DNA from: Lojkania enalia | Taxonomy: Eukaryota > Ascomycota > Dothideomycetes > Pleosporales | Length of the DNA stretch: 64,000 nt | NCBI GenBank assembly: GCA_010094045.1 | Contig: ML986664.1 | Location: 1 to 64,000, forward strand | Direction of reading: 5' to 3' | In this document: piece by piece, positions 27,701-39,339 of the stretch | Numbering within the stretch: position 1 is the first letter of the stretch | Layout of the letters: every line of letters starts with the position of its first letter | Notes under the pieces: model-generated | What the model was told of the DNA's origin: nothing | Database searches by the model: none | Seen by the model: the letters and a program-made list of their open reading frames with translations, nothing else | Position numbers and translations under genes: made by a program

Positions 27701-30700
27701 ATATATTCTACTATTAAAGCGGCTAAACTATCAAAGCGGCTACTTTTTCTTAGCATTACAAATACTACGTACGAACTATAATAAATCTACAATACAACCT
27801 TCTATTAATTTAACAAGAAAATAGAATTGAGCTTGCCTTACAGGCGTATAAATTAGGCTAGTTTAAGAGCGTATAATACGCTGCTATAGCTTTTAACGTA
27901 TATTATTAATAACTCTCTACTTAACTTTATAGAATCGCGTTTCGCCCTTATATACAACTAAATCGCTAGAAGCTTATAGTAACTAAAGAACAAACAATCG
28001 TATAATATATTCTTAACCTTAATTTGCGAGGATTTACGCCCCGGCTATATAAGATAGTAGATATAGTAGATAAACTATTAGGCGTACGTAGTAAAATACC
28101 TATAGAAAAGAATTAGTCTAAACAATTTATAGTATATATAAATAAGCTTAAAATAGCTTTTAATTAAGTAAAGAATTGCTAAAGAATAAAATAAGATAAT
28201 CTAGAGGTTATTAATATATAATTTAAGCTTATATAAGATACAATTATAAAATATAGCATATATAATAATAATATCTACAACTTTAATAAGATAGGCTTTT
28301 AGATAGGTATTATTACTACTATAAAAGTTGTTATAGGTTTAGAATATCGTATAAAGCCTACTCTTATATAGTTAGACGATTATAAGTAGGTTATAATTAT
28401 CTAGAATATCTATACTATTATATATACAACCCTACTATTTATTATCTATAAAGGATGCGTCTATATCTTTATATAGTATAAAGAAGTAGGTATACTATAT
28501 AATTGGAAAATTTTAGTTTCTAAGAACGGCTAGACAAATAACACGCTTAGTCTTAAGTAGCTAAAGTACTTTAATAAGTATATAAAGATGCGTTAGGTAG
28601 AGTTATATAGGCTACTTATTTTAAACAGCTATAAAAGCCACCTTAACCAGGAATTTAAAGATTACTACCTTATATAAAAGATCCTAACACTTTATATACC
28701 TTCTTATTTATTATATATATTTTAGCCTCTTAATATAGTTTACTTCTTACTATTAAAACTAAAGTACTTACAGCATGTATAAGATTTAGCGCGCCGATAC
28801 GTCTACTATATTAATAAAGAAGGTTTCCTTCTAGCCTTTAAGGACGCGTTTTTTAACATATTTACGTATAAGAACTATTAAAAAGCCTTTAAAGTAATAG
28901 GAATTATTTCTTTAAACGTGTAGGTTATATTAAATCGCCTTAATATATAACTATATATCCTACTAGAACTACTTCTATAAGAAGACTCCTAATAATCTAA
29001 AACTCTAAATAATATATAACGTAAAGTACCACCGAGCTGACTATACTACTAAGCCGGCCACTTTTTCTTAATACTACTAACACCATATATAAGACCTTGA
29101 TTTACTCGCTATCTATAAAAGAACCTATATATAAGATACTTAAACTAGATTTAGAAAAAGCTTCTATATCTTTTTAGCACGTATAAGTGTTATGCCTAGT
29201 CTTTCTACAGTTCCTATAGTACCGTTAACTAGGTTGAGCTAGTTCCTTACTACTACTACCACGAGCCTTCTTAGATTGCTGAAGAGCTGTAGATACCTTA
29301 GTAGCTCTATACGAAGCTCCCTTACTATATTCTATTGTACTACTATACTAGATTCGCTTCTATTTACGTGTTTTATACTTTGTTATAACCTCTAATTGTT
29401 CTTTAAGCTCTATAATCCGGTAGCTTATAAGAGCGTTTTAATACAGTATTAATTCAGCTCCTTTTATTAGCTGTGAGAAGCCTTCTTTAGCTTCTTTTAG
29501 TAATCGTACAAAGGACCTCTATATAAGAGTTAATTGTAACCTAAATTCTTGTATGTTACTTAGTATTTTTAACTACTATAGTGTTTCTAGTAGAGGTGCC
29601 TCTAGTAGTATATACAACCGGACTTTAAGGTGCTTAAGAATAACCTGCGTATTAATAGGAACTAGTTTAGATGCTTTAAAGGCCTTTTTACAGTTCTCGT
29701 ACGTAAATATATTAAAAAACGCGTCTTTAAAGGCTAGTAGAAAGCCTTCCTTATTAATATAGTAGATGCGTTAGTATACTAAGTCTTATACGCGCTAGAA
29801 GTACTTTAGTTTTAATAGTAAGAAGTATACTACATTAAGTAGCTGTAGGATATATAATAAATGTACTGGTATATAGAGGGTAAGAATCTTTCGTACGAGA
29901 TAATAATCTTTAAAATCCTAGTTTAGATAGCTCTTATAGCTATTAAGAATAAGTAGCCTATATAACCCTACCTAACGCATCTTTATATACGCGTTAAAGT
30001 GCTTTAACTACTTAAGACTAAGCTTATTATTTATCTATCCATTCTTAGAAACTGAGAGCTTCCAGTCGTACGGTATATCTATCTCCTTATACTATACTAA
30101 GATATAGACGCGTCTTTTATAGATAATAAATAGTAGAGTTGCGTACCTAGTAGCGCAGATACTCTAGATTACTATAACCTACTCCTAATTACCTAGCTAA
30201 ATAAGCGTAGGTCTTATATAGCGTTCTAAACCTATAACAACTTTTATAAAGCTAATTATACCTATCTAGAAGCCTATCTTATTAAAGTTATAGATATTAT
30301 CTTTATAGATATTATACTTAGCTACCGTCTCTTATACGAGCTTAAACTACGCGTTAATAACCTCTAGATCTTCTTATAATATCCTCTAACAGTTCTTTAC
30401 TCGATTAAAAACTGTTTTAAGCTTATTTGTACGCGATATAAATTGTTTAAGCTAGTTCTTATCTATAGGTATTTTACCCCGCGCACGTAATAGTTTATCT
30501 ACTATATCTGCCACCTTATAAAGCCGCGGCGCAAATCCTCGTAAATTAAGGTTAAGGATATATTATATAATCGTCTACTCTTCAGTTACTATAAGCTTTA
30601 TATAATTTAGTTAAGTTTGAGGTTGAAAGATAATTCTATAAAGCTGGTTAGAAAGCTACTAGTATTATATATTAAAAGCTGCTGCAGCGCGTTATACGCT

Positions 30701-31402
30701 TTAAAATTGGCCTAAGGTATAGGCCTAAAGGGCAAGTTCAATTCTACCTTCTTAATAAGATAGATTAGCTTCGTATTATTAAAACATAGTATTGCGTACG
30801 GAAAAGTTGCTATGCTAAGAAAAAGTAGCCGGCTTAGTAGTATAGCCGGCTCGGTAGTGCTTTATATTATATAAATTTGGGTTACGATTAACACTTATAT
30901 AAAAGTCCTTTATACGATTATTAAAAGAGGTATAAGAAGGATTCTTATAGTTTATAAAAGGTGCTAAGTTAATACTATATTAGAATATACTTTTTTAAAC
31001 TTATAATTCTAAGCTTAAAAGGTAATTAGAAGAAGTAACTAAGTATAAAACATATAAAAGAAAGTATATTTAGTATAGTAGTATAGTATTATATAGCGAG
31101 GGATCTTTATATATAGCTGCTGAAGTATCTATAAGCTCTTAACCCTTTAAGAAGACTTATAGTACTAATACTTAAGAAAGGGCTTAACCAGCTTAACACT
31201 ATTATAATAACTGTAGTAAGACTAGATATAACGCTTATACGTGCTAAAAGAATAGTAGGGAAAATTCTAAATTAGATAAAAGTATATTATATATAAGATC
31301 TCTTATTAGTATTAAGTAAATTAACTTTTTATATATAGTATTTATTATACTAAAAAAAAGTAGCCGCTTTGATAGTTTAGCCGCTTCGATAGTAGAATAC
31401 GT
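27701..31402 (+). mobile_element. Family A transposon, full length, interrupted by a family D element
   Basis: Left TIR at 27701 (after TA 27699-27700) and right TIR ending at 31402 (before TA 31403-31404). Subtracting the family D insertion and its TA leaves 1851 bp, essentially the 1849 bp of the copy at 3028. The outer right flank does not continue GyA but resumes a GyC LTR, so this element is probably a recombinant of two family A copies. Confidence 0.85.
29019..30867 (+). mobile_element. Family D Fot/pogo-like DNA transposon (1849 bp) nested in family A
   Basis: TIRs begin ACGTAAAGTACCACCGAGC (left) and the inverse (right), each with two GCCGGC/CGAGC-type sites and TA duplications (29017-29018, 30868-30869). 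The interior resembles a family A transposase but is divergent. It is less RIP-damaged than its neighbours: short open frames survive (for example 29553-29762), but no complete transposase does. This is probably a later insertion than its host element. Confidence 0.87.
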
Positions 31403-31906
31403 TAGTTATTATACCTACCTCTAAAGAGGTGGTCTTACTAGCTAATCCTGATATTCTACTTACGTAAGTTTTCTATATTACTTACTAAAGATATCTCTTT
31501 CTTTATAACTAGAGTAGTCTAACTAGTCTTACTTCTTCTAACCTTATAAGGGTAGTTAAAGTATAATAGCCTCTAATTAGCTAAATATAAGATAGGGTAA
31601 TAATTAAGAGTAATTATGTACTATAGAAAGATTATTCTTATAGACTTATAATAGAAGTACGTAAGTAGAGTATATAAAGAATATTTAAGTTAACTATAAA
31701 GAGTTATAAAAATTAGAGTTATAAGATTATTAAATATAATTTAGTCTTCCTACTATTTCTCTTACTTAGTTACTAACCTGCAACTAAGCGGGCTTAGTAG
31801 CTTAGCTTTAACTAAGCTGCTAAGTTATTTATATAATTAGTCCTACTTACTTACCTATATAGAGTTCTATATTTTAATAGGCTTTAGTATAAAAGCGTTT
31901 ATAATA
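31403..31906 (-). repeat. GyC LTR (about 504 bp), the uninterrupted 'empty site' copy
   Basis: Reverse complement of the LTR split between 48449-48812 and 56787-56925 (364 + 139 = 503 bp). At the position where that copy carries GyA copy 3, this one reads straight through (CTTATAAGG in the region about 31540-31555). It ends at 31906 with ATAATA. Confidence 0.8.
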
Positions 31907-32439
31907 ATTAGATAAAAAATAGACTACTTCTCTATAATAATTACTTATATATTCTATTAGATTTAGGCCTTTATATATAACTTATATAAGAGGCTTATAA
32001 CTAAGTATCCTCTATATACCTAAATACTACTAAAACCTATTAGTTACTATTCTAGAAGTACTACTAGAAAAGTATAAAAGTTATTTATAAACGATATATA
32101 TAGAATTATATTCTATACTATAAAGTTTATCTAATATAAACCTAAACTCTAGGTTTTATCTACTTACTTCTTATACTAAATTAACTAATATACTATATAT
32201 ATATTAATTTTAAGAATTTTTCTATAAATAAATCCGGATATAATTAGATTATAGTAGTAATTAATTACCTATCTAAATAAGTTATATCTATTTTCTACTA
32301 TTATATAATTAATATATAGAGAATAGCCGAATTATTTATTTAATAGATATACTATTTTAGCTATATATCTAAAACTATTAATTTAGACTAAAAACCTTAG
32401 TTTATATTTAGTTTCTAGTCTAAATTCTATTATATCTTA
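31907..32439 (+). pseudogene. Gypsy retrotransposon integrase relic
   Basis: Plus-strand translation gives a recognisable Ty3/gypsy integrase with RIP stops: a 'KTYQLL...YY' segment of the zinc-binding domain, then 'LGFIYLLLIPNQ', 'INFKNF', and the start of the core near 'GYNQIIVVINYLSKQ', where the expected catalytic Asp positions now read Asn. A 'TINLDQKPQF' stretch, matching the usual second-Asp region, follows. It is cut at 32440 by a family B element. Which gypsy family it belongs to is unclear. Confidence 0.7.
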
Positions 32440-33503
32440 ATATAGTTTATAAACGAGCTATTAGTATAAGTAATCTATTATTCTACTAAGATTCGAATAA
32501 TTTAATTATAATAATTATTAACTATATATATATATATATACTATAAGAAATAATAGTCTATTAGATTATTTAATACCTATACTATTAATTTAGTACGTTT
32601 AAGTATTATAATTAAGTTATTTATAGCGCCTATAGCTTTATTAAAGCTAGCTACTTCTTTATAGTTAAGTACTCTAATTATAAATTTCCTTATTAATCTA
32701 CCCCTTAATATTATTTTAATTAATTATATCCTTACTTATAGCTTTTATTAGAATCCTCTACTTTTATAATCGCTTTCTTTTCTATTATTTTTACTTTATT
32801 ACTACCTTATTTACTCGTTTAAAGCTTTTAATTCGATTAACTATTAGCGTAATTAAATATATTATTATTATAATACTCTTTTAAACTTAATTAAAGGCTA
32901 TAATAATTAATATATATAATAAGTTTTAATATTATTAAATCCTACTATAAATTATTATTAATTAAGCCTCTAGTTTATATATATTACTAGGTATTTTAGC
33001 TTTTTAGAGGGTAGTCTCTAATATAGGTAGTATTAGTATACGTAGCTTAATATTAAGTTTTAATAGTAGTACTTTTAAATTATATAGTACTATTCTAGCA
33101 CCTTAAAAGCTTATATGAATATTAGCTTCTATAATTAATTAATTATAGGCTACTTTAAAGGCTAGAAGAAAGGTAGTCTTATTAATATAGTTAATATAAT
33201 CGCGTACTAAGACTAAAATCTTAGTACTATATACGCGCTTTAATAGTAAGAAGTAGCCTATATTAAGTAGCTATAGTACGTATAATAAATGTAGCGGTAT
33301 ATAAAAATAGATAATCTTCTCCTTCTTACAAATCTCTTAAAACTTAAGTAAAATATAGCTATTATAGCTGTTAATAACTAGTAATTAATAGGTATCTATT
33401 ATACAGCTCTTTATATACTAATTAAAGTACTTAAACTAGGTAATACTAATCTTATTAGTTGTCTAGCTGTTATTACTAGTTGTAATCGCCTAATCGTCTA
33501 GGG
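32440..33503 (-). mobile_element. Family B DNA transposon, truncated at the gene-island border
   Basis: Starts with the family B TIR (ATATAGTTTATAAACGAGC, after TA 32438-32439) and runs about 1.06 kb into the transposase relic. It stops abruptly near 33503, where base composition switches to normal. The last 260 bp match 1335-1610. Confidence 0.72.
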
Positions 33504-34426
33504 AGGCGTTTGCGTACGATGAAATGCGTCAATTCTAAAAGATAAAATACTCGCTGTTGTCGTATTTTTTTTTCTGTCATGCAACGTCGCCACGTCGATC
33601 TGTACCTTCCAACTTAAGCGAGATAATCCTGGTCATCTCCAAGCGCTATCAACTATGTACCCGTAATAATTACAATGTAATAATAAGCCATACTTGTAGC
33701 AGAGCACGTGACGGGCTACGTCTTGCGGCTATCTAGCTAGCATAGCGGCAGGTAGAATGCTAGTAGCGAGCACAGCAACAAGTACTGTGACAAAAAGTAC
33801 AGCAACAAGCACTATATAAGCGCAAGAAGCGACGTACGAAAGTTAATTACGATTATTAGTTACGTATTCTATCTAGTGTGACCTATCTAAAATTTAACTG
33901 CCTTCCTAACTTGCGGAATTTCCACTTGAGGGTACTCGACTTGTGTGCTCCAACCTCTGTAGATTTATCCTTGCTTGTTTCTGAACCAGCAGAGGCAACT
34001 TGCAACGTTTGAAGTCGATCTTCAAGCTGCCGGCACCATTCCGAGGACGGTCCTTAGACAGATGTATATCCAGACAATGCCCGGCTATACATTACCTTCG
34101 CCTAGTCTTTCCTATCTGTCTGAGAGAAAAGGTCGCCAAAGGCAAACTTGGTATTTAACACTGGTAAATATGAAGGAAGTAGTTGAAGGCTAAGTGCCTC
34201 CTCGTAGCCTTGCAGCGCCCGACTGTACATGGCCGTGTACTTTTATATTGTCGCAACGACGGATCTTTTCCCTTATAGTATGTGCTAGGGAGTCTGTACT
34301 GCATCCCGGGTCCGATCGGGGAAGAGTTCAAATATATCCTTCTAAAATGTTTCGGGACCAGTCAGTATTTAGCTCTATTGCGGGCTAAATGATAACAGGT
34401 TGTTAGAATTTCGCACTCGGAGCCGG
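33504..34426. other. Left edge of the gene island, no gene recognised
   Basis: Composition is normal from 33504. No convincing coding frame: two frames at 33975-34388 lack an ATG start, homology I recognise, or gene-like composition. A TATATAAG box lies near 33814-33823, downstream of short direct repeats (CAGCAACAAG, AGTAC) near 33770-33815. This could be a promoter or LTR remnant, but no partner was found. The 3' flank of the DUF7924 gene ends here. Confidence 0.4.
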
Positions 34427-36071
34427 CTATTTCGCAGCCTTTCTTCTTGGCTTTTTTGATGCTCCTTGTCCAGTAAATGAGGTGTCCGGGGTGATATTTC
34501 CTGCATCAACAATGCCCGACTGACTGCCATGTTCCCCTGGTAAAGATTCTAGCTCGGTGAATGATCGTGAGAGATGATGACTTTCCAAGTCTTGCGAAAG
34601 TCCGGATTCCTCTGGAAGCAGCGGGACTTCAAAGTCGAAGTCGGACGGTAACTCGTCAATGACAGAGCGAATCCTGTCCAAATGCGTGGGCATCCATGTG
34701 TCATAGATGTTCTTGGTGAACTTATATGCCGTCCACTTCTCTTTTCCATCTAGTGACGTAAAGTCAAACTTGTGAAGAGGATAACGATAATAGGTAGTGT
34801 CTTTTCCCTTAATCATAGGGTAGTGGCCATAGATTCTTACCGAAGAGTGGTCATGAGAGATGGAGAAGGCTAGGATTTGCCGGTGGAGCTCTTGTTCGCG
34901 CTTTACGAGCCGGAAAAGCTCAACGATCGCTCTGACTGCAAGGGTCATGCTGTGAGCATTCTGCCGGTCTGCGACATCAAGTGCTGCAGCACCGCATTTT
35001 ACTTCGCACGTCAGGAACGGGAAGTACATGTAGAACGTGGACATAAAGAAGGATAGATCTCCGTTAAGGAAGTCGCCGATAAAAGGTTGAAGCTTGTTAA
35101 GTTGGTCTTTATTGAATGTTGTTCGTTTGAATCCCACGGAATAGTCGGGCTGCGGACGAGGTTTGGTCACTGGAATAGAATTATTCCAGCCTTCATTGAC
35201 GGATTCGACGAGACATTCAAGGTGCTCCAAACCGAAGTCAGCAAGTTCTTCCGCGGAAGGAACTATGAGTCGAGTAATATCTTGGATAACCTTAGCCTCG
35301 TTTCTATTTTGAATCCTCCTGCAGGTCGATTTGAATATGTTATCGGAGAAACGTGAAACATCTGGAACGCCCTGGTTTTCTTCAAGCAAGTTTCGACAGA
35401 GATCTCTGCTCGCCTTCGTAGGGCCTTCTCGGTCCTCATTCATGAAACTGCCCTTAGTCTCTAACAGGGTTGGATAACGCGCGTCCTTATATGGTGCACT
35501 TTTCTCCTCTCTTGGTTTCTGATCGCTGGGTGTGGTGGAGCTAGCCGCGAGGGATCCTGATTCCGATCGTTTGCGGCGAAGGGAAGGTGTCGACTTCCTC
35601 CTTGCAAGCAGGTGACTCATTGTGCTATCCGGCTCAAAGTATTTCTTAGGCCAAGTTTGTTGCCTCCGCCAATAATCGATGGGATCGAGTGGCGTCTCGC
35701 TGTCGCAGACTGATGCTCCTTCACCAGTCTGTGTCGCAACGGCGAAGTCTGCAGGAGATGTCCGTAGTCGCTTTCGAAGGGGAGAGGTGTCGTGGACTAG
35801 ATGTTCGACTTCACGGGTTCGCTTTCGATCTATAGATTGTGGTGCAGTCAATCGGTCCTCCAGAAGCTTAGCTTGAGTTGATGCGTAGCAGAGCGGGACA
35901 AAATTGACATACTTCTCGGCACAGAGTCTTGTTCGCTGGGAGAGAATGTTGGCGCTTAGTGTGCTCGATACACTCCGGGTTCAGACGTGCGCTTCTACGG
36001 ACAGGTCTCTGCGCTTTTGCTTTACTGACACCTTGAGGATGTTTCTCTACTGATAAGTCAGCGGCGGGCAT
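34427..36071 (-). CDS. DUF7924-type protein with PD-(D/E)XK-like motif, two exons
   Basis: Model: exon 1 is 35913-36071 (ATG at 36071, 53 codons) and exon 2 is 34427-35866, joined by a 46-bp intron (GTATGT...CTAAG) in phase 0, giving 532 residues and an uninterrupted frame. The N-terminus is basic and disordered (for example RPVRRSARLN, RKRLR, LRRKR), suggesting nuclear targeting. The C-terminal half is compact and contains PDYSVGFK (Asp about 294), then FLTCEVKCG (Glu about 341, Lys 343) and RQNAH (Gln about 355). That spacing is what a PD-(D/E)XK nuclease fold would use. I recognise the overall pattern as the expanded fungal DUF7924 family; function is unproven. It is the leftmost intact gene and shows no RIP stops. 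Ser/Thr-rich C-terminus ends in a KKPRRK basic patch. Confidence 0.78.
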
Positions 36072-37008
36072 TATGTTGTGGAATTAGCGCAGGGTGCACC
36101 TTTGTGTACAGACCGTTGCCGCCTGTCCTTTTGGGCAGGTAACTTTTCGCGATAACTGGCCATGTCGATTGGTAGTTACGGGGGAAGAAAGATATCTTTA
36201 TGTTGCCGCCGCGTTTGAAGCTAGTGGAAGGATGCGGAAGGTGGAACTTGGTCGAGTGGCTGGAAGGCCGAAGACTAACACTTGTTGGGCCTAGCGTGAA
36301 AATGTGCTTGGCAATGATGACTCATTCAGCCTCAACCTGAGACCCTATTCCAACTCAAGCAACCCTGACTTTAATACCCCGGAAATTCTGTCAACTGTTT
36401 ACTCCAGTCCCTCAAGTAGTTATAGATGTATTATCTCGGAGCATAAAGTCTACTTAGATTCCCGAACAGCACCATAGAAGCAGCGATGTCTAAGCTAAGT
36501 TCGTGCCTCATTAACTTCGTGTCCGACACCTAGAGAGCAAAGCTGTCCAATCCTGCTGTTGCGTTTATCGCTGATGCCATAACCGCTATCGCTGAGCCAT
36601 GCTCGCATGAATTCAGTGCCGCTCTCCTAGCTCGTTGAGGCCAACGATGTCTCACTATAGCTTTGCTCCACCCTCTTGTGAACGGCCGATGCCTCCAATC
36701 TCAACCATTGCTCTCTACTCAGAATAGATTCGTACGCTGATCACTCACCCCGGAGGAGTGCCGCAGTTCGTTTCATCCGATCCTATAGCTACCCGTCAAT
36801 TGCGTCTGTATGAATTGCCCACACTTACTCAGCTTCGATACCGGTCGTTTCTAACCCTGCCCCAATATATGCTGTCCAGGTTAGCATGACCTAGCTCTAG
36901 GTCGGTCATGCCGGCGCAAGGGCATCCCTGGGTTATTCTTATCTGGAGCTCAACTCCAATCTACGCTATCCTGCTGGCCCGTCAACGCTAACAGTGTCTC
37001 GCCATAAT
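36072..37008. other. Intergenic stretch without a recognisable gene
   Basis: No supported coding region; frames are short and stop-rich. Near 36879-36910 there are overlapping palindromes (GACCTAG...CTAGGTC inside GCATGACC...GGTCATGC). A segment near 36694-36735 resembles 37265-37310, suggesting old duplicated non-coding or gene debris. The upstream region of the DUF7924 gene lies at its left end, with no clear TATA box. Confidence 0.4.
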
Positions 37009-37165
37009 TTGTGGTGAGAGGCGAATCTTGTCTCAGGGAGAGAGATGAGGAGCTGAACTGGTTGATTGAGGATAGCCAGCAGGCCCTATTTATGTATATA
37101 AGGAGGGGTATATCAGCTGATATCCAGCGTGATTTGATATCGTGCGACGGTATCTGATACAACCT
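37009..37165 (+). pseudogene. Duplicated 3'-end fragment of the caspase-like gene
   Basis: Nearly identical, on the opposite strand, to the end of the caspase-like gene at 39340-39513. It starts at TTGTGGTGAGAGG and runs through the 'LREG.EELNWLIED'-equivalent codons, the stop codon and into the GATATC array. Relative to the 39-kb copy it has small substitutions, and the array is shortened from five GATATC words to two (37119-37124, 37136-37141). With the 39-kb copy it forms an inverted repeat around the RBR fragment and the pseudokinase. Confidence 0.8.
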
Positions 37166-37695
37166 GCAACCGGATAACTTGCTCCCGTACGGTAGTAGGA
37201 AATCGTACTCAGTGGACTCGCCAAATCCCTATCACATAATTCAGCTCCGTCCGCGAAGGTCAGCGCTCTCCAATTACAACCGTTGCTCTCTGCTTGGTAT
37301 GAATCCTCCACCGTTTGCTCAGCCCGAAGAAGACTTTAATTCGCTAACCCGCTGCCGTCCTTTGCTCATGCCCGGACTTTACCGTCGCTACGCCGGAGGC
37401 TGTCGCTCAGCTGTTGTCTCCTGTTAAGGGGCTCGCCCTTATGTCACTCGTAAAGGCCGAGGGATTTAATCCTCGGCTAAAGGTATCATTGGATTCACTT
37501 TAGCGTCAGAGCCCTTCTGCTTCGCGGTTGCGCCGGGCGAGAGAGAGCGTAGGAAACGATCTGTGCTGAACTATCCAGTTGTTAGTAGGAGACCCACGAG
37601 AGAACTGAACACCAACGATGAAAGTAAATGCAGTACAGTGGTCGCATGTTTTCGCTTTGTAGTTTCTAGAATATCATCTATGCGGATGAGAAGTT
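37166..37695. other. Intergenic debris between caspase fragment and RBR fragment
   Basis: No gene can be supported. A short near-perfect hairpin, CCGAGGGATTTAATCCTCGG, lies near 37459-37478. An 82-residue frame at 37179-37427 has no recognisable features. The last part (37563-37695) may hold a degenerate upstream portion of the RBR gene in shifted frames. Confidence 0.35.
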
Positions 37696-37938
37696 GTGTT
37701 CGCAAAGAATGGAGGCAGTTACCATGTTGGCCGAGGATGCTTAACCGACCAGGCAACAGAGCAAGCGCGAGCTCTTGCTGCCATAGTCGGATGGAAGGTA
37801 TGCCCGTCGTGTGGGACAATGGTAGAGAAGAACGCAGGATGTCGACATATGGCTTGTAAGCCACCGTGTCGTTACGAATTCTGCTGGTATTGCAGTGGTC
37901 CCTGGCGGCAGTGCAGTGGCAGCTGTATTGGGAGATAA
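37696..37938 (+). pseudogene. RBR-type E3 ubiquitin ligase, C-terminal fragment (IBR end and RING2/Rcat)
   Basis: An 80-residue open frame without an ATG start. It carries the tail of an IBR domain (HVGRGCLTDQATEQARALAA-like), then a RING2/Rcat domain: CPSC, EKNAGCRHMAC with the expected catalytic cysteine in 'GCRHM', and CRYEFCWYC. RBR ligases form a thioester with ubiquitin on that cysteine. RING1 and most of IBR are missing: the frame is closed just upstream by TGA, and no upstream RING is seen. I therefore treat it as a 5'-truncated gene. The fragment ends at TAA (37936-37938), 58 bp before the convergent end of the pseudokinase gene. An unannotated upstream exon cannot be fully excluded. 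Confidence 0.7.
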
Positions 37939-37995
37939 CCCTGAACAGAAGTCTAATTGAAGATGGACAGCATCTCCTTCATGCGGTTCAGAAAT

Positions 37996-39314
37996 CTAAA
38001 CTCTTCCCACCGCTCTCGCAATATTAGCAAGAACATTCTTCTGAACAAACTTCTGCATCTCAACCTCGCTCATCCCCCTTGTACTCTCCTCAAACCCAAA
38101 ACAAGCTTGAATACTCCCCGTAATCGTTTCGCCAACCTGGTGCGGAAGATCGCGCTTCAACTTCCTCATTATAGTTTCCCTGACCTTTTCCGGTACAACC
38201 GCTTCTCGAAATTGATGGATGCTATGAGGCTGATCTCCTTCCAGAGGGCGATTTTAAGGAGCACGATACCGAGGGCGTAGATGTCGTGGGCGCGGGTGTA
38301 TTTTACGGTAGGACTACTCCAGCGCCGGGGATAGCGGTAGAGATTTCGGATTTGAGCGTGGTCTTCTTCGAGCTTTGTTCCTGCATCGGCGGCACGTGCG
38401 TATTTGAAGCCGAAGAGCCAGGGCGAAGTGTAGTCTACCTTAAAGTCGGAGGGGTTGTCCGAATCGGTTGTTGCAGGAAAGAAGCATATATTCTCACTAC
38501 GGATTTCTTTATAGACCCAGCCCACTCGGTGCACATTTTCCAGGGCTGTGACGAGCGCGTGGGCGACTTGTATTCGCCGACCGAGCGGCACTTGTGGCTG
38601 TGAACTGTAGAGGCTTAGAAGGGTGACGGGCTCCTATATAGTCTTGATAATCTTGAAAGGCAGGAGAAATGCTAGTCCAAAGCGGTTGTGAATCTCGTCG
38701 TGCACGTAGCCTAGACATGGTAAGATGTGGAAGCTGAGGCGTTTCCTGTGGCATAACAGAGCGCTCATGTTCTCGAGCTGTTGAACGGTTTCTGGGTATG
38801 GTTGGCCATTTTTATCGGGCTTATAATTGAAAAATTTGAGGATAATTTCCTGATCTTGTGCTTCTGTTGGGACGAAGCGGTCAGTGGTGTTAGGAAACGA
38901 AATTTTGCTACGTTCGATCAGGAACGAAGAGTCGTTTGTGCATTGTGCTCCCAGCACCTTCTCCCTCAGCAGTACAGTGTTCGAGACATCAGCAGAAATA
39001 GTGTCGATTTCAGCAATTGCTTCCGCAACGTCGGCCCTTTTCAGGCCAAGTGCTAAGGGAGTCTCGATAGCAGTGTTGACAGAATTTACACCTGTCTGGA
39101 TGGCTTCCAGAGCGCTCGATACAATTTCACCGTCTTTTTCCACAACAGAGCTTTTTGCATGACGGATCGATGATGCTATTACGGTGTTAAGATTTTGCAA
39201 TTCCCTCAGAATTTCCGCTTGGGCCGCGGGAGAGAGCTTACTCAAAAACGAGGCCTGGGGAAACGCTTCATGGTCGAGGCTTTTCTGCAATCGACGTGCC
39301 TTTAGAACTGTCAT
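37996..39314 (-). pseudogene. Pseudokinase of the HeLo-associated type, one stop and one frameshift
   Basis: From ATG at 39314 the frame runs 226 codons to TAG (38634-38636), continues in the same frame, then needs a single-base correction near 38230-38250 to reach a natural stop at 37996; the corrected length is about 439 residues. The N-terminal half is helical and alanine/glutamate-rich (about 20-130). The C-terminal half matches the degenerate kinase domain often fused to HeLo domains in fungi: WVYKEIRSENICFF (about 267-278) replaces the HRD loop, LFGF (about 300-303) sits where DFG would be, and HDIYALGIVLLKIALW (about 343-358) is the conserved helix F region. The usual glycine loop and catalytic Asp are not visible, so catalysis is unlikely. 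No HeLo domain itself is present. It starts 74 bp downstream of the caspase-like gene on the same strand. Confidence 0.72.
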
Positions 39315-39339
39315 GGGGATTTTTAGCTAGTCTGCCGAG

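Noticed and set aside
29553..29762. 69-residue open frame inside the family D transposon
   Set aside because: It is a surviving piece of the transposon interior with no ATG start and no independent gene features.
33700..33900. Solo LTR with TATA box beside the island border
   Set aside because: A TATATAAG box and small repeats exist, but no matching LTR copy, target duplication or retroelement sequence was found.
33975..34388. Two consecutive plus-strand frames downstream of the DUF7924 gene
   Set aside because: No ATG starts, no recognisable motif and no splice joining; most likely chance frames in an intergenic region.
37430..37515. Possible tRNA or structured RNA around the hairpin near 37459
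   Set aside because: One good stem but no T-loop or anticodon arrangement; no cloverleaf can be drawn.
37563..37864. Open frames on both strands over the RBR region
   Set aside because: They overlap the frame with the cysteine pattern of RBR RING2 and have no motif themselves; they are shadows.
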